Assembly: GCA_033791445.1 (NCBI GenBank)
Contig: JASJGS010000010.1
Location: 1-20,443, forward strand
Direction of reading: 5' to 3'
Length of the DNA: 20,443 nt
DNA from: JANTGF01 sp033791445
Lineage (GTDB): Bacteria; Bacteroidota; Bacteroidia; Bacteroidales; VadinHA17
Position numbers and translations under genes: made by a program. The notes under the pieces are model-generated. The model made no database searches. It worked only from the letters and a program-made list of their open reading frames with translations, and was not told the origin of the DNA. This document shows positions 1-7,332 of the stretch, piece by piece; the first letter of the stretch is position 1; each line of letters starts with the position of its first letter.

Positions 1-695
1 GGTGTCGGAGCCATGGTAATACTTTCTATGGAAACGCGAGAAATACTGGCCCCGGTCATACTACCAATGTAAAGATACTTCAGGGATTTTCCTAAAATAT
101 TCTTGATTTCCACCATGTACTGATTGGAGTAAATCTCCGGATATTCAGTTAAAACCTCGTTGTTTATTTTTTCTTCTTCACGGACAAGGTTGACCCTGGT
201 AAATTTGGGGTATAAGCGAACAAACAAAATAACGCCCAGTACACCAAATGGATAAGCAATACCATATCCGATAGAGGCCAAAGTGGAATTTGTACTGTCA
301 ATAGCAACTGCAAGCCCTGGGGTACTTGTTAAAGCTCCCGAAAGAAGACCAATTCCTAAAATAGGATCTACATTAAATAGTTTTGACAAAAGGATAGATG
401 AAAATAATGCACTAAGAATTAGTATTAGCGTGAGGATAATAAGAGAGCTGCCCTGTTTACGAAAAGATTGCACGAAACCGGGGCCAGCCTGAATGGCAAT
501 GGTAAAAATGAATAAAACAAGGCCAATATATTGGAAATCAACAGGAACTTGAACTCCGTAATGCCCGAAAATAAGTGCGACAAAGATTACAGCAGAAACA
601 TCGAGTGAAATACCCTTTATTTTAATCTTTCCGAGAATATAACCCAGGGCAACTATCAGAAAAAAAGCAAAGTAACTATTTGAAAGCAATCCCAT
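1..695 (-). CDS. AspT/YidE/YbjL-family transporter, N-terminal part (runs off left edge)
   Basis: Translating the minus strand from the ATG at 695 gives 231 codons with no stop before the window edge, so the 3' part is missing. The product begins MGLLSNSYFAFF and has about five hydrophobic segments in residues 1-165. The motif GLLSGALTSTPGLA (about residues 119-132) closely matches the GALTxTPxLA signature of the AspT/YidE/YbjL duplicated membrane domain. After it, at about residues 195-231, the text ends in a GASISRVSIES-like stretch that resembles the start of a TrkA-C (RCK_C) regulatory domain. The family includes the aspartate-alanine antiporter AspT and uncharacterised YidE/YbjL proteins. 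Full members have two such membrane halves flanking TrkA-C domains, so about half is visible here. The substrate cannot be told from this part. A -7 promoter match lies 21 nt upstream of the start. Confidence 0.85.
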   Translation of the reverse strand, partial: MGLLSNSYFAFFLIVALGYILGKIKIKGISLDVSAVIFVALIFGHYGVQVPVDFQYIGLVLFIFTIAIQAGPGFVQSFRKQGSSLIILTLILILSALFSSILLSKLFNVDPILGIGLLSGALTSTPGLAVAIDSTNSTLASIGYGIAYPFGVLGVILFVRLYPKFTRVNLVREEEKINNEVLTEYPEIYSNQYMVEIKNILGKSLKYLYIGSMTGASISRVSIESITMAPT

Positions 696-715
696 TTATG
701 TTAAAATTTGATCGG

Positions 716-723
716 CAAAGTTA
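716..723 (-). promoter_or_regulatory. Bacteroidota -7 element for the AspT-like transporter
   Basis: On the minus strand this reads TAACTTTG, an exact match to the Bacteroidota TAnnTTTG element. It lies 21 bp upstream of the transporter start at 695 and would give a 5' UTR of roughly 15 nt. I see no TTG -33 element at the usual spacing. The match is short, so it is a prediction only. Confidence 0.4.
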
Positions 724-828
724 ATAAATTTCAAATGAGAAATTTGGTTCCATATCCTTATTAATATCATGTTTTTTATCATGAAAAGCAGGACTTTATA
801 ATTTAAAACCATTTTTAAAATTTCTCGT

Positions 829-843
829 ATAGTATTATACTAT
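829..843. repeat. Perfect 15-bp palindrome in the divergent intergenic region
   Basis: ATAGTAT-T-ATACTAT is a perfect inverted repeat around one central base. It lies 26 bp upstream of the putative -33 element of the cupredoxin promoter and about 105 bp from the divergent transporter promoter. Its size and place fit a dimeric repressor or activator site, but the stretch is AT-rich and chance is possible. A direct repeat TATCATG at 765-771 and 777-783 lies nearby. Confidence 0.3.
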
Positions 844-869
844 TGGCATGGTTCTTGTATTTTTATACT

Positions 870-899
870 TTGCTGATTGAGAACTTATTTGTATCTTTG
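870..899 (+). promoter_or_regulatory. Bacteroidota-type promoter for the cupredoxin gene
   Basis: TTG at 870-872, a 19-bp spacer and TATCTTTG at 892-899 fit the Bacteroidota housekeeping consensus TTG-N(about 19)-TAnnTTTG at both elements. Transcription would start near 904, leaving a leader of about 35 nt before the ATG at 938. This is the best-formed promoter in the window. Confidence 0.6.
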
Positions 900-937
900 C
901 AGTGATTTCTAAGAGGTTAAAGCAGTGAGGGAATTAT

Positions 938-1570
938 ATGGGAAAGACTTTTACTCTGTTTATCATTTTTGCATTTGTTTTTGTCGGGATCATTAATCTA
1001 GATGTTTCCGGCAAGAAATATATTATTAAAAATTCTGGTAATACATTTGTTCCCAATACTATAGCTGAGGTTGAGATTGGTGATACAATTCGCTGGGAGT
1101 GGGTTAGTGGTACCCACACAACCACCTCTCTAAGTATTCCATCCGGAGCCCTATCATGGGACGAACCAATAAGCAGCTCAAGCAATTCATTTGAATATGT
1201 AATCAGAGAAAACGGGACTTATAATTTCAAATGCACGCCGCATGAATCAGTTGGTATGATTGGATCCTTTACTGTTAATTCAGTTGCGTCCATTTCTGAT
1301 TTTCAATCATCTATTTCAGAGATTACCCTGTATCCAAACCCGGCAAAAGATCAAATACATCTATCTTTTGAGGCTGGTGGTTCAAACGCTGGATTCCTTA
1401 GAATTCGAGACATGCTGGGAAAAGTGATAAATGAAACCAGTATTGATATTTCCCCTGGAGGAAACCAGATTGATGTCCAGATTGATTATCTAAGAAACGG
1501 AATCTATTTCCTTGAAATGAATATCAGGGATAAGAAAAAGATTGTCAAGCGGTTTATCAAGAAGAGCTAA
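938..1570 (+). CDS. Secreted cupredoxin with C-terminal T9SS sorting domain
   Basis: A 210-residue exported protein. Residues 1-25 are a signal peptide with a hydrophobic core. Residues about 28-114 form a plastocyanin-like domain: GDTIRWEWVSGTH followed by CTPHESVGM supplies the expected type 1 copper ligands His60, Cys99, His102 and Met107. Residues about 129-210 are a type IX secretion sorting domain (LYPNPAKDQI, a GKV strand, NGIYFLEM and a basic end IVKRFIKKS). The protein is therefore predicted to cross the outer membrane and be released or anchored at the surface, where it could carry electrons or bind copper. All four ligands are present, so a working copper site is likely; its redox partner is unknown. 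The ATG is preceded by GAGGGAA and sits about 35 nt after a good promoter. Confidence 0.85.
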   Translation: MGKTFTLFIIFAFVFVGIINLDVSGKKYIIKNSGNTFVPNTIAEVEIGDTIRWEWVSGTHTTTSLSIPSGALSWDEPISSSSNSFEYVIRENGTYNFKCTPHESVGMIGSFTVNSVASISDFQSSISEITLYPNPAKDQIHLSFEAGGSNAGFLRIRDMLGKVINETSIDISPGGNQIDVQIDYLRNGIYFLEMNIRDKKKIVKRFIKKS

Positions 1571-1652
1571 TCACTTCTCAAACAAAATTCAATTTATTTT
1601 ATTCTATTGTCCTCCAAAGTGGAAGACTTATATATGATTTATATTGAGACAC

Positions 1653-2093
1653 TTACTCTTTTGAATTAAGAATAACACATTCGGAAAGTTGAACATCTGT
1701 TTGCAAGCCATTGCATTTTCCTTTGACTCTTATATTTTCCCCGGGACTTAGGCCAATTAACACTTCTTTGTTGCTTGCTGAGTAAGTACTATCCAATGAA
1801 CAACGAATACCGAAAAGATCATCCAAAAGAAATAATACTGTATTGTTTTTGGCATCTGTATGAATACTGGCAAGAGGCCCATTCACCTCAATTATTCTAT
1901 TTAGAAATTTCTGATTGGCTTCTTCTTCATTCTTTGAAAAGGCATCATATAAATCAGCAGCCTCTATTTTATATTTAATGGAAGCATCCTCCCCGGGCTT
2001 CTCTGGGCTGGAACATTGGCTGCTTAAAATGATTGATATAATGAATAACGTACAGATAATAACATTAAAAAACTGATTATTCTTTTTCATCAC
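1653..2093 (-). CDS. Lipoprotein with tRNA_anti-like OB-fold domain
   Basis: A 146-residue protein with a basic start (MMKKNN), a hydrophobic segment at about residues 10-25 and Cys27 in LSSQC, followed by a Ser/Pro/Glu linker. This looks like a lipoprotein signal, although Gln before the Cys is atypical for a lipobox. Residues about 42-143 fit the tRNA_anti-like (OB-fold) family: ADLYDAFSKNEEEANQKFLNR, then IIEVNGPLASI, an FGIRC strand, GENIRVKGKCNG and a closing LSECVIL. Members are usually periplasmic or membrane-tethered with no defined ligand; despite the name there is no reason to assume tRNA binding. The gene converges on the cupredoxin gene and stands alone. Confidence 0.7.
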   Translation of the reverse strand: MMKKNNQFFNVIICTLFIISIILSSQCSSPEKPGEDASIKYKIEAADLYDAFSKNEEEANQKFLNRIIEVNGPLASIHTDAKNNTVLFLLDDLFGIRCSLDSTYSASNKEVLIGLSPGENIRVKGKCNGLQTDVQLSECVILNSKE

Positions 2094-2164
2094 TAAAGCT
2101 TACTAGGATACTTAAAAATCAATAGAATAAAGTTAAGTGAATATATGACCTTATTGAAGGAAAT

Positions 2165-2242
2165 TTGCCAAAATTTGAATTAAGGCAGTGTTTAAAGCTA
2201 AAAATAACAAGGCGAGACCACAAAGTGTGAAGTTAGATTACT
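2165..2242. other. Unexplained intergenic segment upstream of the acetyltransferase gene
   Basis: The 197-bp gap at 2094-2290 has no convincing open frame. The part around 2185-2242 (containing AAGGCGAGACCACAAAGTGT) is less AT-rich than its surroundings and does not look like simple promoter sequence. I see only a tiny inverted repeat (CAC-AAA-GTG) and no terminator-like stem. It could be a remnant of a dispersed repeat or a leader RNA; nothing in the window decides this. Confidence 0.2.
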
Positions 2243-2250
2243 TATATTTG
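2243..2250 (+). promoter_or_regulatory. Bacteroidota -7 element for the NagX-like gene
   Basis: TATATTTG is an exact match to TAnnTTTG. It lies 40 bp upstream of the ATG at 2291 and would give a leader of about 35 nt. No TTG is found at the usual -33 spacing. Confidence 0.4.
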
Positions 2251-2290
2251 AAAATAAGAAAAGAGTTATTTCCTAATCACACTAACAACT

Positions 2291-3403
2291 ATGACTACCA
2301 ATTCAAGTTCTTCAATCACACCTGAGGGGCGTTTACTTTCACTTGATTTTTTTCGTGGGTTCACCATGTTTTTATTAATAGGAGAATTTACCGGGCTGTT
2401 TTCTAATCTTACTGACCCGGCTCTAGATGGAACATTTATTCATGCCATTGGGATGCAATTTCACCATCACCCTTGGAACGGGTTGCGTTTTTGGGATCTG
2501 GTGCAGCCATTTTTCATGTTCATTGTGGGTGTTGCCTTGCCTTTTTCTGTTGCTAAGAGGACCAAACAAGGAGAAAGTTATAATCAATTACTGAGGCATG
2601 CTATTAAAAGGTCGGGATTACTTCTTTTGCTTGGTTGGGCCCTGTATTGCATTGGACCTGGTAGGATTACGTTTCATTTCCAGAATGTGCTTGCTCAGCT
2701 TTCTGTAACTTATATCATCGCTTTCTTAGTGATGCGGAAATCCATTTCCTTTCAACTGATACTGTCATTTGGATTATTATTACTTACTGAAATAATATAC
2801 AGAACATTCCCTGTGGAAGGATTTAATCTTCCTTTTGTGCCGAATCAAAACTTTGGAACCTGGCTTGATCTGTTGTACAATGGTGCTGATCTTAACGGGC
2901 ATTGGGTATCATTCAATGCAATACCCACAACTGCCCATACTATTTGGGGCGTACTGGCAGGCAAAATCTTAATTAGTAATAAGACTTCTGCCCAGAAATT
3001 AAAAATATTAATTATTGCTGGCCTGACAGGGGTAATTATTGGCTATGCCCTTGATCCAATCACTCCAATAATTAAGAGAATATCAACCAGTTCCTTTGTT
3101 ATTGTTAGTGGTGGCTGGTCACTTCTTGTACTTGCATTTTCATATTGGCTGATTGATGTTAAAAAGTCAAGAAGCTGGGTAATTTTCTTTGCAGTGGTTG
3201 GAATGAATCCTCTATTTATTTATCTATTTGCTCATTTAGACGGAGCAAACTTAATCAGACATATCATTATCCCCTTTTCACAGGCCTTGTTTGGCTGGAC
3301 AGGGGATTTGGCAACTAATATTATTACCAATTCTATAGTATGGTTTCTGTTGTGGTATATTTGTTATTGGATGTACAAGAAAAAAATCTTTATTAAAATT
3401 TAA
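2291..3403 (+). CDS. NagX/HGSNAT-like membrane acyltransferase (DUF5009 type)
   Basis: A 370-residue polytopic membrane protein with roughly ten hydrophobic segments. The N-terminus carries RLLSLDFFRGFTMF (residues 14-27), the DxxRG signature of this family. It is followed by a His-rich loop HHHPWNGLRFWDL at residues 58-70 leading into FFMFIVGVALPF. This matches the family of human heparan-alpha-glucosaminide N-acetyltransferase and bacterial NagX, in which a conserved His in the HxxWNG loop is thought to take part in acetyl transfer across the membrane. Probable role: acetylating an amino sugar, or another envelope or scavenged glycan, using cytoplasmic acetyl-CoA. The substrate is not shown by the sequence and no sugar-catabolism genes adjoin it. 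Its stop codon overlaps that of the convergent lipoprotein gene by 4 bp. Confidence 0.8.
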   Translation: MTTNSSSSITPEGRLLSLDFFRGFTMFLLIGEFTGLFSNLTDPALDGTFIHAIGMQFHHHPWNGLRFWDLVQPFFMFIVGVALPFSVAKRTKQGESYNQLLRHAIKRSGLLLLLGWALYCIGPGRITFHFQNVLAQLSVTYIIAFLVMRKSISFQLILSFGLLLLTEIIYRTFPVEGFNLPFVPNQNFGTWLDLLYNGADLNGHWVSFNAIPTTAHTIWGVLAGKILISNKTSAQKLKILIIAGLTGVIIGYALDPITPIIKRISTSSFVIVSGGWSLLVLAFSYWLIDVKKSRSWVIFFAVVGMNPLFIYLFAHLDGANLIRHIIIPFSQALFGWTGDLATNIITNSIVWFLLWYICYWMYKKKIFIKI

Positions 3404-3798
3404 TCCTCATAAAGATATCTGGTCTTAAGCTTATTTGTAGTTAGCTCAACGATTTGCATCTTATATGTCATGGTACCACCCCAATAGCCCACATCTACAA
3501 TTAGTACGCTGTCTGATTCATATTTCCAGGTGCCTTCATAATCAGCGTAACTTATTGGCGGAGTACCGCACCAACCAGAATTTTTGTGTTCTAGGAATAT
3601 TCCACTTTCAGATATTTTAAAACCATACTTGTCATCATCAAGTTTATTCTTTTTAGTAAATATGGTCAGATCTTCATCATAATCACTCTGCACCCAGATT
3701 CCCTCTAATTCACCAGCTTCAGGTGCTAGAGAAACCTTTTCACAGGAGGAGAGCAACATTAATAAAACTATTGGGACAAATAATTTCAGTAATTTCAT
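3400..3798 (-). CDS. Small lipoprotein of unknown function
   Basis: A 132-residue protein with a clear lipoprotein signal: MKLLKLF, a hydrophobic stretch and LLSSC with lipid-accepting Cys19. The mature part has repeated short beta-type segments such as LEGIWVQSD, GTWKYESDSVLIVD, TMTYKMQIVEL and LKTRYLYED. This is the pattern of the lipocalin-like small lipoproteins common in Bacteroidota, where a 'G-x-W' strand opens the barrel. I do not recognise a named family with confidence. The 3' end overlaps the convergent membrane acyltransferase gene by 4 bp, so neither gene has room for a terminator between them. Its start is divergent from the TonB receptor gene, 117 bp away. Confidence 0.65.
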   Translation of the reverse strand: MKLLKLFVPIVLLMLLSSCEKVSLAPEAGELEGIWVQSDYDEDLTIFTKKNKLDDDKYGFKISESGIFLEHKNSGWCGTPPISYADYEGTWKYESDSVLIVDVGYWGGTMTYKMQIVELTTNKLKTRYLYED

Positions 3799-3848
3799 TT
3801 TTTACTTATAGTTTAGGATTACGAACACTTTACGCACAATTTTTATGC

Positions 3849-3867
3849 CAAAATAATTGTAATTTTG
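3849..3867 (+). promoter_or_regulatory. -7 element (3860-3867) inside a 19-bp imperfect palindrome, TonB receptor promoter
   Basis: TAATTTTG at 3860-3867 exactly matches TAnnTTTG, 49 bp upstream of the receptor ATG. It forms the right arm of CAAAAT-n7-ATTTTG, a 19-bp imperfect palindrome. Read on the other strand, the left arm (TTATTTTG) is one mismatch from a -7 element for the divergent lipoprotein gene. The palindrome may be two back-to-back promoters or an operator covering them, for example for a Fur/Zur-type metalloregulator; the sequence alone does not choose. Confidence 0.4.
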
Positions 3868-3915
3868 ATAGTTCAATTGTGAAAGGAACTCTAATCACAA
3901 GATAAGAGAGAATAG

Positions 3916-6210
3916 ATGAGTCAGATGTTTAAAAATATTACAGTTGTTTTGATATTGGTAATAGGGGTGAGTAGTCTCTCAGGTCAATCATTGCAGGGAA
4001 TCATAACAGACTCAAATACAGCTGAAACACTGGTTGGTGTTAATGTATATCTTCCAGAATATTCAAAAGGTACTGTAAGCCAAATTGATGGGAGTTATAA
4101 TTTAGAGAATTTGCGTCCGGGAACTATTCTTGTTCAATGTTCCATGATTGGATATAAAACCAGGATACTCCATATAAAGCTTGGCGGTGAAAAACTAATT
4201 CAGAATATAGATTTGGAACCAGCCATCATTGAAGGTGAAGAGATAGTAATTACTGGTGGTTTTTATAGCAGCCAGCATGAAAATGTAATTAAAATAAGTA
4301 CGATTAAGCCAAAAGAAATTCTTCAATCCGGTTCACCCTCTTTTATTGAATCTCTTACCAGGGTACCTGGAGTGGATATGATTTCAAAAGGGCCTGGTGT
4401 GGGCACTCCCGTTATTAGAGGTCTATCATTAAGCAATATTCTGTTTTTGAACAATGGAAGCCCAATGAATAATTTCCAATTTTCTGAGAATCACCCTTTT
4501 ATGGTTGATGATATTGGAATTCAAAAGGTGGAAGTTGTGAAAGGTCCTGCTTCTCTTTTATATGGTTCAGGAGCTGTTGGTGGGGTATTAAATCTCATAA
4601 AAGAGCCTCCAGTAGCAGAGGGAAGGATCATGGGCGAATATGTTGGAAAATATTTTAGTAATTCATCAGGAATTGTTTCGAACTTTGGGCTGAAAGGAAC
4701 AAATAGATCTGTTAACTGGGGATTAAATGCTGGTATTAATTCTAATAAAGATTACTATGATGGAGATAAAAACAGAATTCCGAATACCCGGTTTAATCGC
4801 ACCAGTTTTAAGGCAAATGCAGGCCTGATTCAGGGCTTTGGATCATTCAGATTATTCTATGATTATAACCATGATAAACTAGGAATGGCTGTATTACCTG
4901 CTTTAACACTTGTATCTGATAATGGCCGAAAAAATGAAGTATGGTATCAGGACCTAAAAGATCATTTGATTTCCTTCCAAAGTAAATTATTTCTTGGTCG
5001 TTTCAAGCTAGATGTAAATTTATCCTACCAGATGAACAATCGTAAACTTCTTGGATCTGAGCACGAAGATGAACCAGATCATGATCCTTTACTAGTTGAT
5101 ATGGATTTATCCACTTTTAACTACAAAATACAAACAACCATTCCTACAAATGATGTTACAAAGATTATTTTCGGACTGCAGGGAATGGACCAAACGAATA
5201 AAAATTATGATGCCCCACAACGTGTAGTACCAGATGCTCATATTACTGATTTTTCTCTTTTTGGATTGGGTCAGCATTATCATTGGGATCATTTAATGAT
5301 TCAGGCTGGGATTAGATGGGATTACAGGTATATTCATGTGCCAGAACAGGTTTCAAGTGGCCATTCTCATGAAGAGGAGGGTGGGGAAGAGCCTGTTGAT
5401 TCTCTAATTAAGATTGACCGGAATTTTAATAACCTAAGTCTTTCTATTGGAGCCACCCTCAACCTGGCAGAAGAAACTCTATTCAGGCTAAATATTGCAT
5501 CTGCTTTTAGAAGCCCGAATCTGGCTGAGCTAACCCAAAATGGGGAGCATGGAATTCGATTTGAGCAAGGTAATGCCAATTTAGACTCTCAGCGAAATCT
5601 GGAATTCGACTTGAGCTATCATTTTCATTCCAACCATGTTACGCTTGATCTTTCAGCCTTTTATAATAACATATTCAATTACATCTACCTGGCCCCAACC
5701 AGTGATACAACAATGGATGGAGATAAAATTTACCGATATTCACAAACACATGCATTTTTGTATGGAGGAGAGGCGATAATTCATTTTCATCCCCATCCAT
5801 GGGACTGGTTGCACGTCAAAGCAGACTGGTCATATGTAATGGGTAAAGAAAAGGGGGGAGATTACCTTCCATTTATACCTGCTCAGAAAATACGGTTGGA
5901 GCTTGAATTTCAGAAGGAGAAATGGAAATCTCTTAGAGATATCTTTGCAAGAATTAGTACAGATTTTGTTTTTCAACAAAACCATCCTTCTGAATTCGAA
6001 ATGTCCAGCTCCGGCTATACTTTATTAAATCTTGGATTTGGAACAGACATATCTGTAAAAAATCAATATTTTACTGTGGGACTGTTTTTTAATAACCTTC
6101 TCAATAAAACTTACATAGATCATCTATCAACATTGCGAGATTTGGGTTTAAATAATATGGGAAGGAATATTTCTTTATCTGTAAAGATTCCCTTTGGTAT
6201 AAGAAACTAG
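3916..6210 (+). CDS. TonB-dependent outer-membrane receptor, ZnuD-like (probable zinc/metal uptake)
   Basis: A 764-residue protein with a signal peptide (cleavage near SLSGQS, residues 20-25), a carboxypeptidase-like domain at about 26-110 (LQGIITDSNTAETLVGVNVYLP), a plug at about 125-230 and a beta-barrel to the C-terminus. The barrel ends in the usual aromatic-rich FFNNLLNKTYIDH and SLSVKIPFG strands. The plug contains ENHPFMVDDIGIQKVEVV and KGPASLLYGSGAVGGVLNLI, which resemble the zinc receptor ZnuD. Two loops are rich in His and acidic residues, EHEDEPDHD at 382-390 and HSHEEEGGEE at 483-492, and more His lie at 569-574 and 623-627. Known ZnuD proteins use such loops to catch zinc, so a divalent metal is the likeliest cargo. 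No SusD partner follows, which argues against glycan import. The N-terminal domain is the normal Bacteroidota add-on. Confidence 0.85.
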   Translation: MSQMFKNITVVLILVIGVSSLSGQSLQGIITDSNTAETLVGVNVYLPEYSKGTVSQIDGSYNLENLRPGTILVQCSMIGYKTRILHIKLGGEKLIQNIDLEPAIIEGEEIVITGGFYSSQHENVIKISTIKPKEILQSGSPSFIESLTRVPGVDMISKGPGVGTPVIRGLSLSNILFLNNGSPMNNFQFSENHPFMVDDIGIQKVEVVKGPASLLYGSGAVGGVLNLIKEPPVAEGRIMGEYVGKYFSNSSGIVSNFGLKGTNRSVNWGLNAGINSNKDYYDGDKNRIPNTRFNRTSFKANAGLIQGFGSFRLFYDYNHDKLGMAVLPALTLVSDNGRKNEVWYQDLKDHLISFQSKLFLGRFKLDVNLSYQMNNRKLLGSEHEDEPDHDPLLVDMDLSTFNYKIQTTIPTNDVTKIIFGLQGMDQTNKNYDAPQRVVPDAHITDFSLFGLGQHYHWDHLMIQAGIRWDYRYIHVPEQVSSGHSHEEEGGEEPVDSLIKIDRNFNNLSLSIGATLNLAEETLFRLNIASAFRSPNLAELTQNGEHGIRFEQGNANLDSQRNLEFDLSYHFHSNHVTLDLSAFYNNIFNYIYLAPTSDTTMDGDKIYRYSQTHAFLYGGEAIIHFHPHPWDWLHVKADWSYVMGKEKGGDYLPFIPAQKIRLELEFQKEKWKSLRDIFARISTDFVFQQNHPSEFEMSSSGYTLLNLGFGTDISVKNQYFTVGLFFNNLLNKTYIDHLSTLRDLGLNNMGRNISLSVKIPFGIRN

Positions 6211-6265
6211 ATCAACCAGAAATTATCAAATCAAACAATGATAGTTTTTTGGTGAGGCCCTCTCT

Positions 6266-7306
6266 TTAAAACTCATTAATAACAATTACTCCGGTTTCAC
6301 TGAATTTATTCATGTCTGGCAAAGCTTTTGTAGATTCCTCCAGGTTTATAGTTTTTCCAATAAGTCTTTCCGGTTTAAGTTTTCCATTTTTAATCATCTC
6401 AAGCATAGGTCCATATTCATAGGCTTGCATGCCATGGCTTCCAATAATTTCCGTTTCATTAGCGATAATTGTATGCATTGGAATAGGCGGATTTAAATCA
6501 TCAGCCAGCATCAGGCCAATTTGTATATGCTTACCTCTTTTTCTTAAATTTGCTACAGAATTAAAGCAGGTTTCTCTACTTCCAAGCGCATCTAAAGAAA
6601 TATGAACGCCTCCTGCTGAAATTTCTTTAACTGCAGCAACAACATCAGTTTTTTCTTTAGAATTAATTCCTTCAATGGCTCCAATTGATTTTGCAAAATC
6701 AAGTTTTTCATTGTCAATGTCAATGGCAATTACATTGGCGCCCATGGCATTGGCAATCATAATGGCGGAAAGCCCTACACCTCCGCAGCCATGCACTGCA
6801 ACCCACTGACCGGCAGATACCTTACCCTGTGCAACCAATCCGCGAAATGAAGTAATAAACCTACATCCCAGGCTTGCTGCAGTTACAAAATCAATTTCCT
6901 CCGGAAGCCGAACAAGATTAATGTCTGCACGATCAATGGCCACATATTCTGCAAATGAACCCCAGTTTGTAAATCCAGGCTGAAACTGATGATCACATAT
7001 TTGTTGATTTCCTGATGCACATTGAGGGCAGGATCCACATCCACAGACAAAAGGAAGTGTCACCCGGTCACCTTTCTTCCAGAGTTTTACATCCGGCCCA
7101 ATTTCTTCCACTATTCCTGCAAGTTCGTGGCCTGGTACATGGGGAAGAACAATATCGGGATCGTGTCCCATCCACCCATGCCAGTCACTTCTGCAAAGAC
7201 CAGTGGCTTTTACCCCAATTATTACCCCATGTTTTTGTGGCTCAGGATCAGGAACATTCTGAATATTTATTGGGCCTCCAAACTTTTCATAGACAGCTGC
7301 TCTCAT
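6266..7306 (-). CDS. Zinc-dependent medium-chain alcohol/polyol dehydrogenase
   Basis: A 346-residue MDR-superfamily enzyme. Catalytic zinc ligands are seen as Cys38 in GLCRSDWHG, His60-Glu61 in PGHE and Cys148 in SLGCRF. The structural zinc site is C90-x2-C93-x2-C96-x7-C104. The Rossmann motif GCGGVG is at 173-178, and Asp196 in AIDID at the end of the second strand favours NAD over NADP. It would interconvert an alcohol or sugar hydroxyl with the carbonyl compound in the cytoplasm. It lies 26 nt downstream of the GH29 fucosidase on the same strand, so both are probably on one transcript. Oxidation of released L-fucose is therefore possible, but bacterial fucose dehydrogenases known to me are mostly short-chain enzymes. 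The substrate stays open. Confidence 0.85.
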   Translation of the reverse strand: MRAAVYEKFGGPINIQNVPDPEPQKHGVIIGVKATGLCRSDWHGWMGHDPDIVLPHVPGHELAGIVEEIGPDVKLWKKGDRVTLPFVCGCGSCPQCASGNQQICDHQFQPGFTNWGSFAEYVAIDRADINLVRLPEEIDFVTAASLGCRFITSFRGLVAQGKVSAGQWVAVHGCGGVGLSAIMIANAMGANVIAIDIDNEKLDFAKSIGAIEGINSKEKTDVVAAVKEISAGGVHISLDALGSRETCFNSVANLRKRGKHIQIGLMLADDLNPPIPMHTIIANETEIIGSHGMQAYEYGPMLEMIKNGKLKPERLIGKTINLEESTKALPDMNKFSETGVIVINEF

Positions 7307-7332
7307 ACCGGAAAATTTAAATAATTTTTAAT

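Noticed and set aside
1604..1630. Hairpin GTCcTCC-AAAGT-GGAaGAC between cupredoxin and the OB-fold lipoprotein
   Set aside because: The stem has a mismatch and no T-tract follows, so it is not a convincing terminator for either gene.
6224..6250. Possible terminator between the TonB receptor and the dehydrogenase
   Set aside because: TATCA...TGATA gives only a 5-bp AT stem with a 10-nt loop before a T run; too weak to call.
7015..7324. Two overlapping plus-strand frames of about 100 codons opposite the dehydrogenase
   Set aside because: Composition is unlike protein (many His/Gln/Arg or Tyr/Asn runs), and they are antisense to the zinc-ligand region of a well-supported gene.
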